Source of the DNA: JBGOTP01 sp041476545
GTDB taxonomy: Bacteria > Acidobacteriota > Vicinamibacteria > Vicinamibacterales > CAVVIG01
Direction of reading: 5' to 3'
Length of the DNA stretch: 20,869 nt
NCBI GenBank assembly: GCA_041476545.1
Contig: JBGOTP010000043.1
Span: 1 to 20,869, forward strand
The notes under the pieces are model-generated. The model was given only the letters and a program-made list of their open reading frames with translations. It was not told the DNA's origin and did no database searches. This document shows, piece after piece, positions 20,849 to 20,869 of this stretch. The position numbers and the translations under genes are program-made. Position 1 is the stretch's first letter; each line of letters begins with the position of its first letter.

Positions 20849-20869
20849 ATGACCGAACCGGCAGCGACT
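20849..20869 (+). CDS. Possible start of a gene cut by the window edge
   Basis: ATG ACC GAA CCG GCA GCG ACT gives MTEPAAT, seven codons to the end of the window. Only the promoter-like TAGAAT upstream supports it. No function can be given. Confidence 0.35.

Overview
The window is high-GC chromosomal DNA from a Gram-negative-type bacterium. Gene content (c-type cytochrome/copper-monooxygenase fusions, an exported methyltransferase, short tandem repeats at gene edges, several leaderless-looking starts) suggests an Acidobacteriota member of the Vicinamibacteria type. That placement is inference; no rRNA or other marker gene is present. I found no tRNA, rRNA, CRISPR array, transposase or phage gene.

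Layout. 1-3139 (+): typA (5' truncated by the window), a zinc-ribbon rhomboid protease, a small secreted protein. 3136-6731 (-): a WYL-domain regulator, an MsbA-like ABC exporter and a Yip1-family membrane protein, in that transcription order and tightly packed. 6745-7290: a four-helix-bundle (IVS-type) gene bracketed by imperfect inverted repeats, lying between the divergent WYL and TauE/SafE genes. 7307-8621 (+): a TauE/SafE permease and a YbaK/ProX-type deacylase. 8567-9754 (-): a class III CoA-transferase.

9998-16770 (+) is the most interesting part. Three paralogous secreted proteins (A1, A2, A3) each fuse a mono-heme cytochrome c domain to a copper type II (PHM/DBM-like) monooxygenase domain with the expected copper ligands present. 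They are interleaved with two paralogous secreted proteins of unknown family (B1, B2) in the order A1-B1-A2-A3-B2. All five genes have an AAGGAG ribosome-binding site 7-8 nt before ATG, and each A gene is followed by a strong hairpin. The spacer after A2 keeps the hairpin and a relic of the B leader in which ATG is replaced by ATT, so the locus probably grew by duplicating an A-B unit and then losing one B. A model consistent with the sequence is a periplasmic copper oxygenase fed electrons by its own heme domain, with B as a dedicated partner. The substrate is unknown.

16922-19969 (+): a small zinc-ribbon protein, rmuC, a 2,4-dienoyl-CoA reductase-like SDR overlapping rmuC by 4 bp, and a Dabb-domain protein. 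19987-20760 (-): an exported SAM methyltransferase. A possible gene start lies at the right edge. Three genes in this part carry frame-preserving 9-bp tandem repeats, while intergenic repeats have 8-bp and 7-bp periods.
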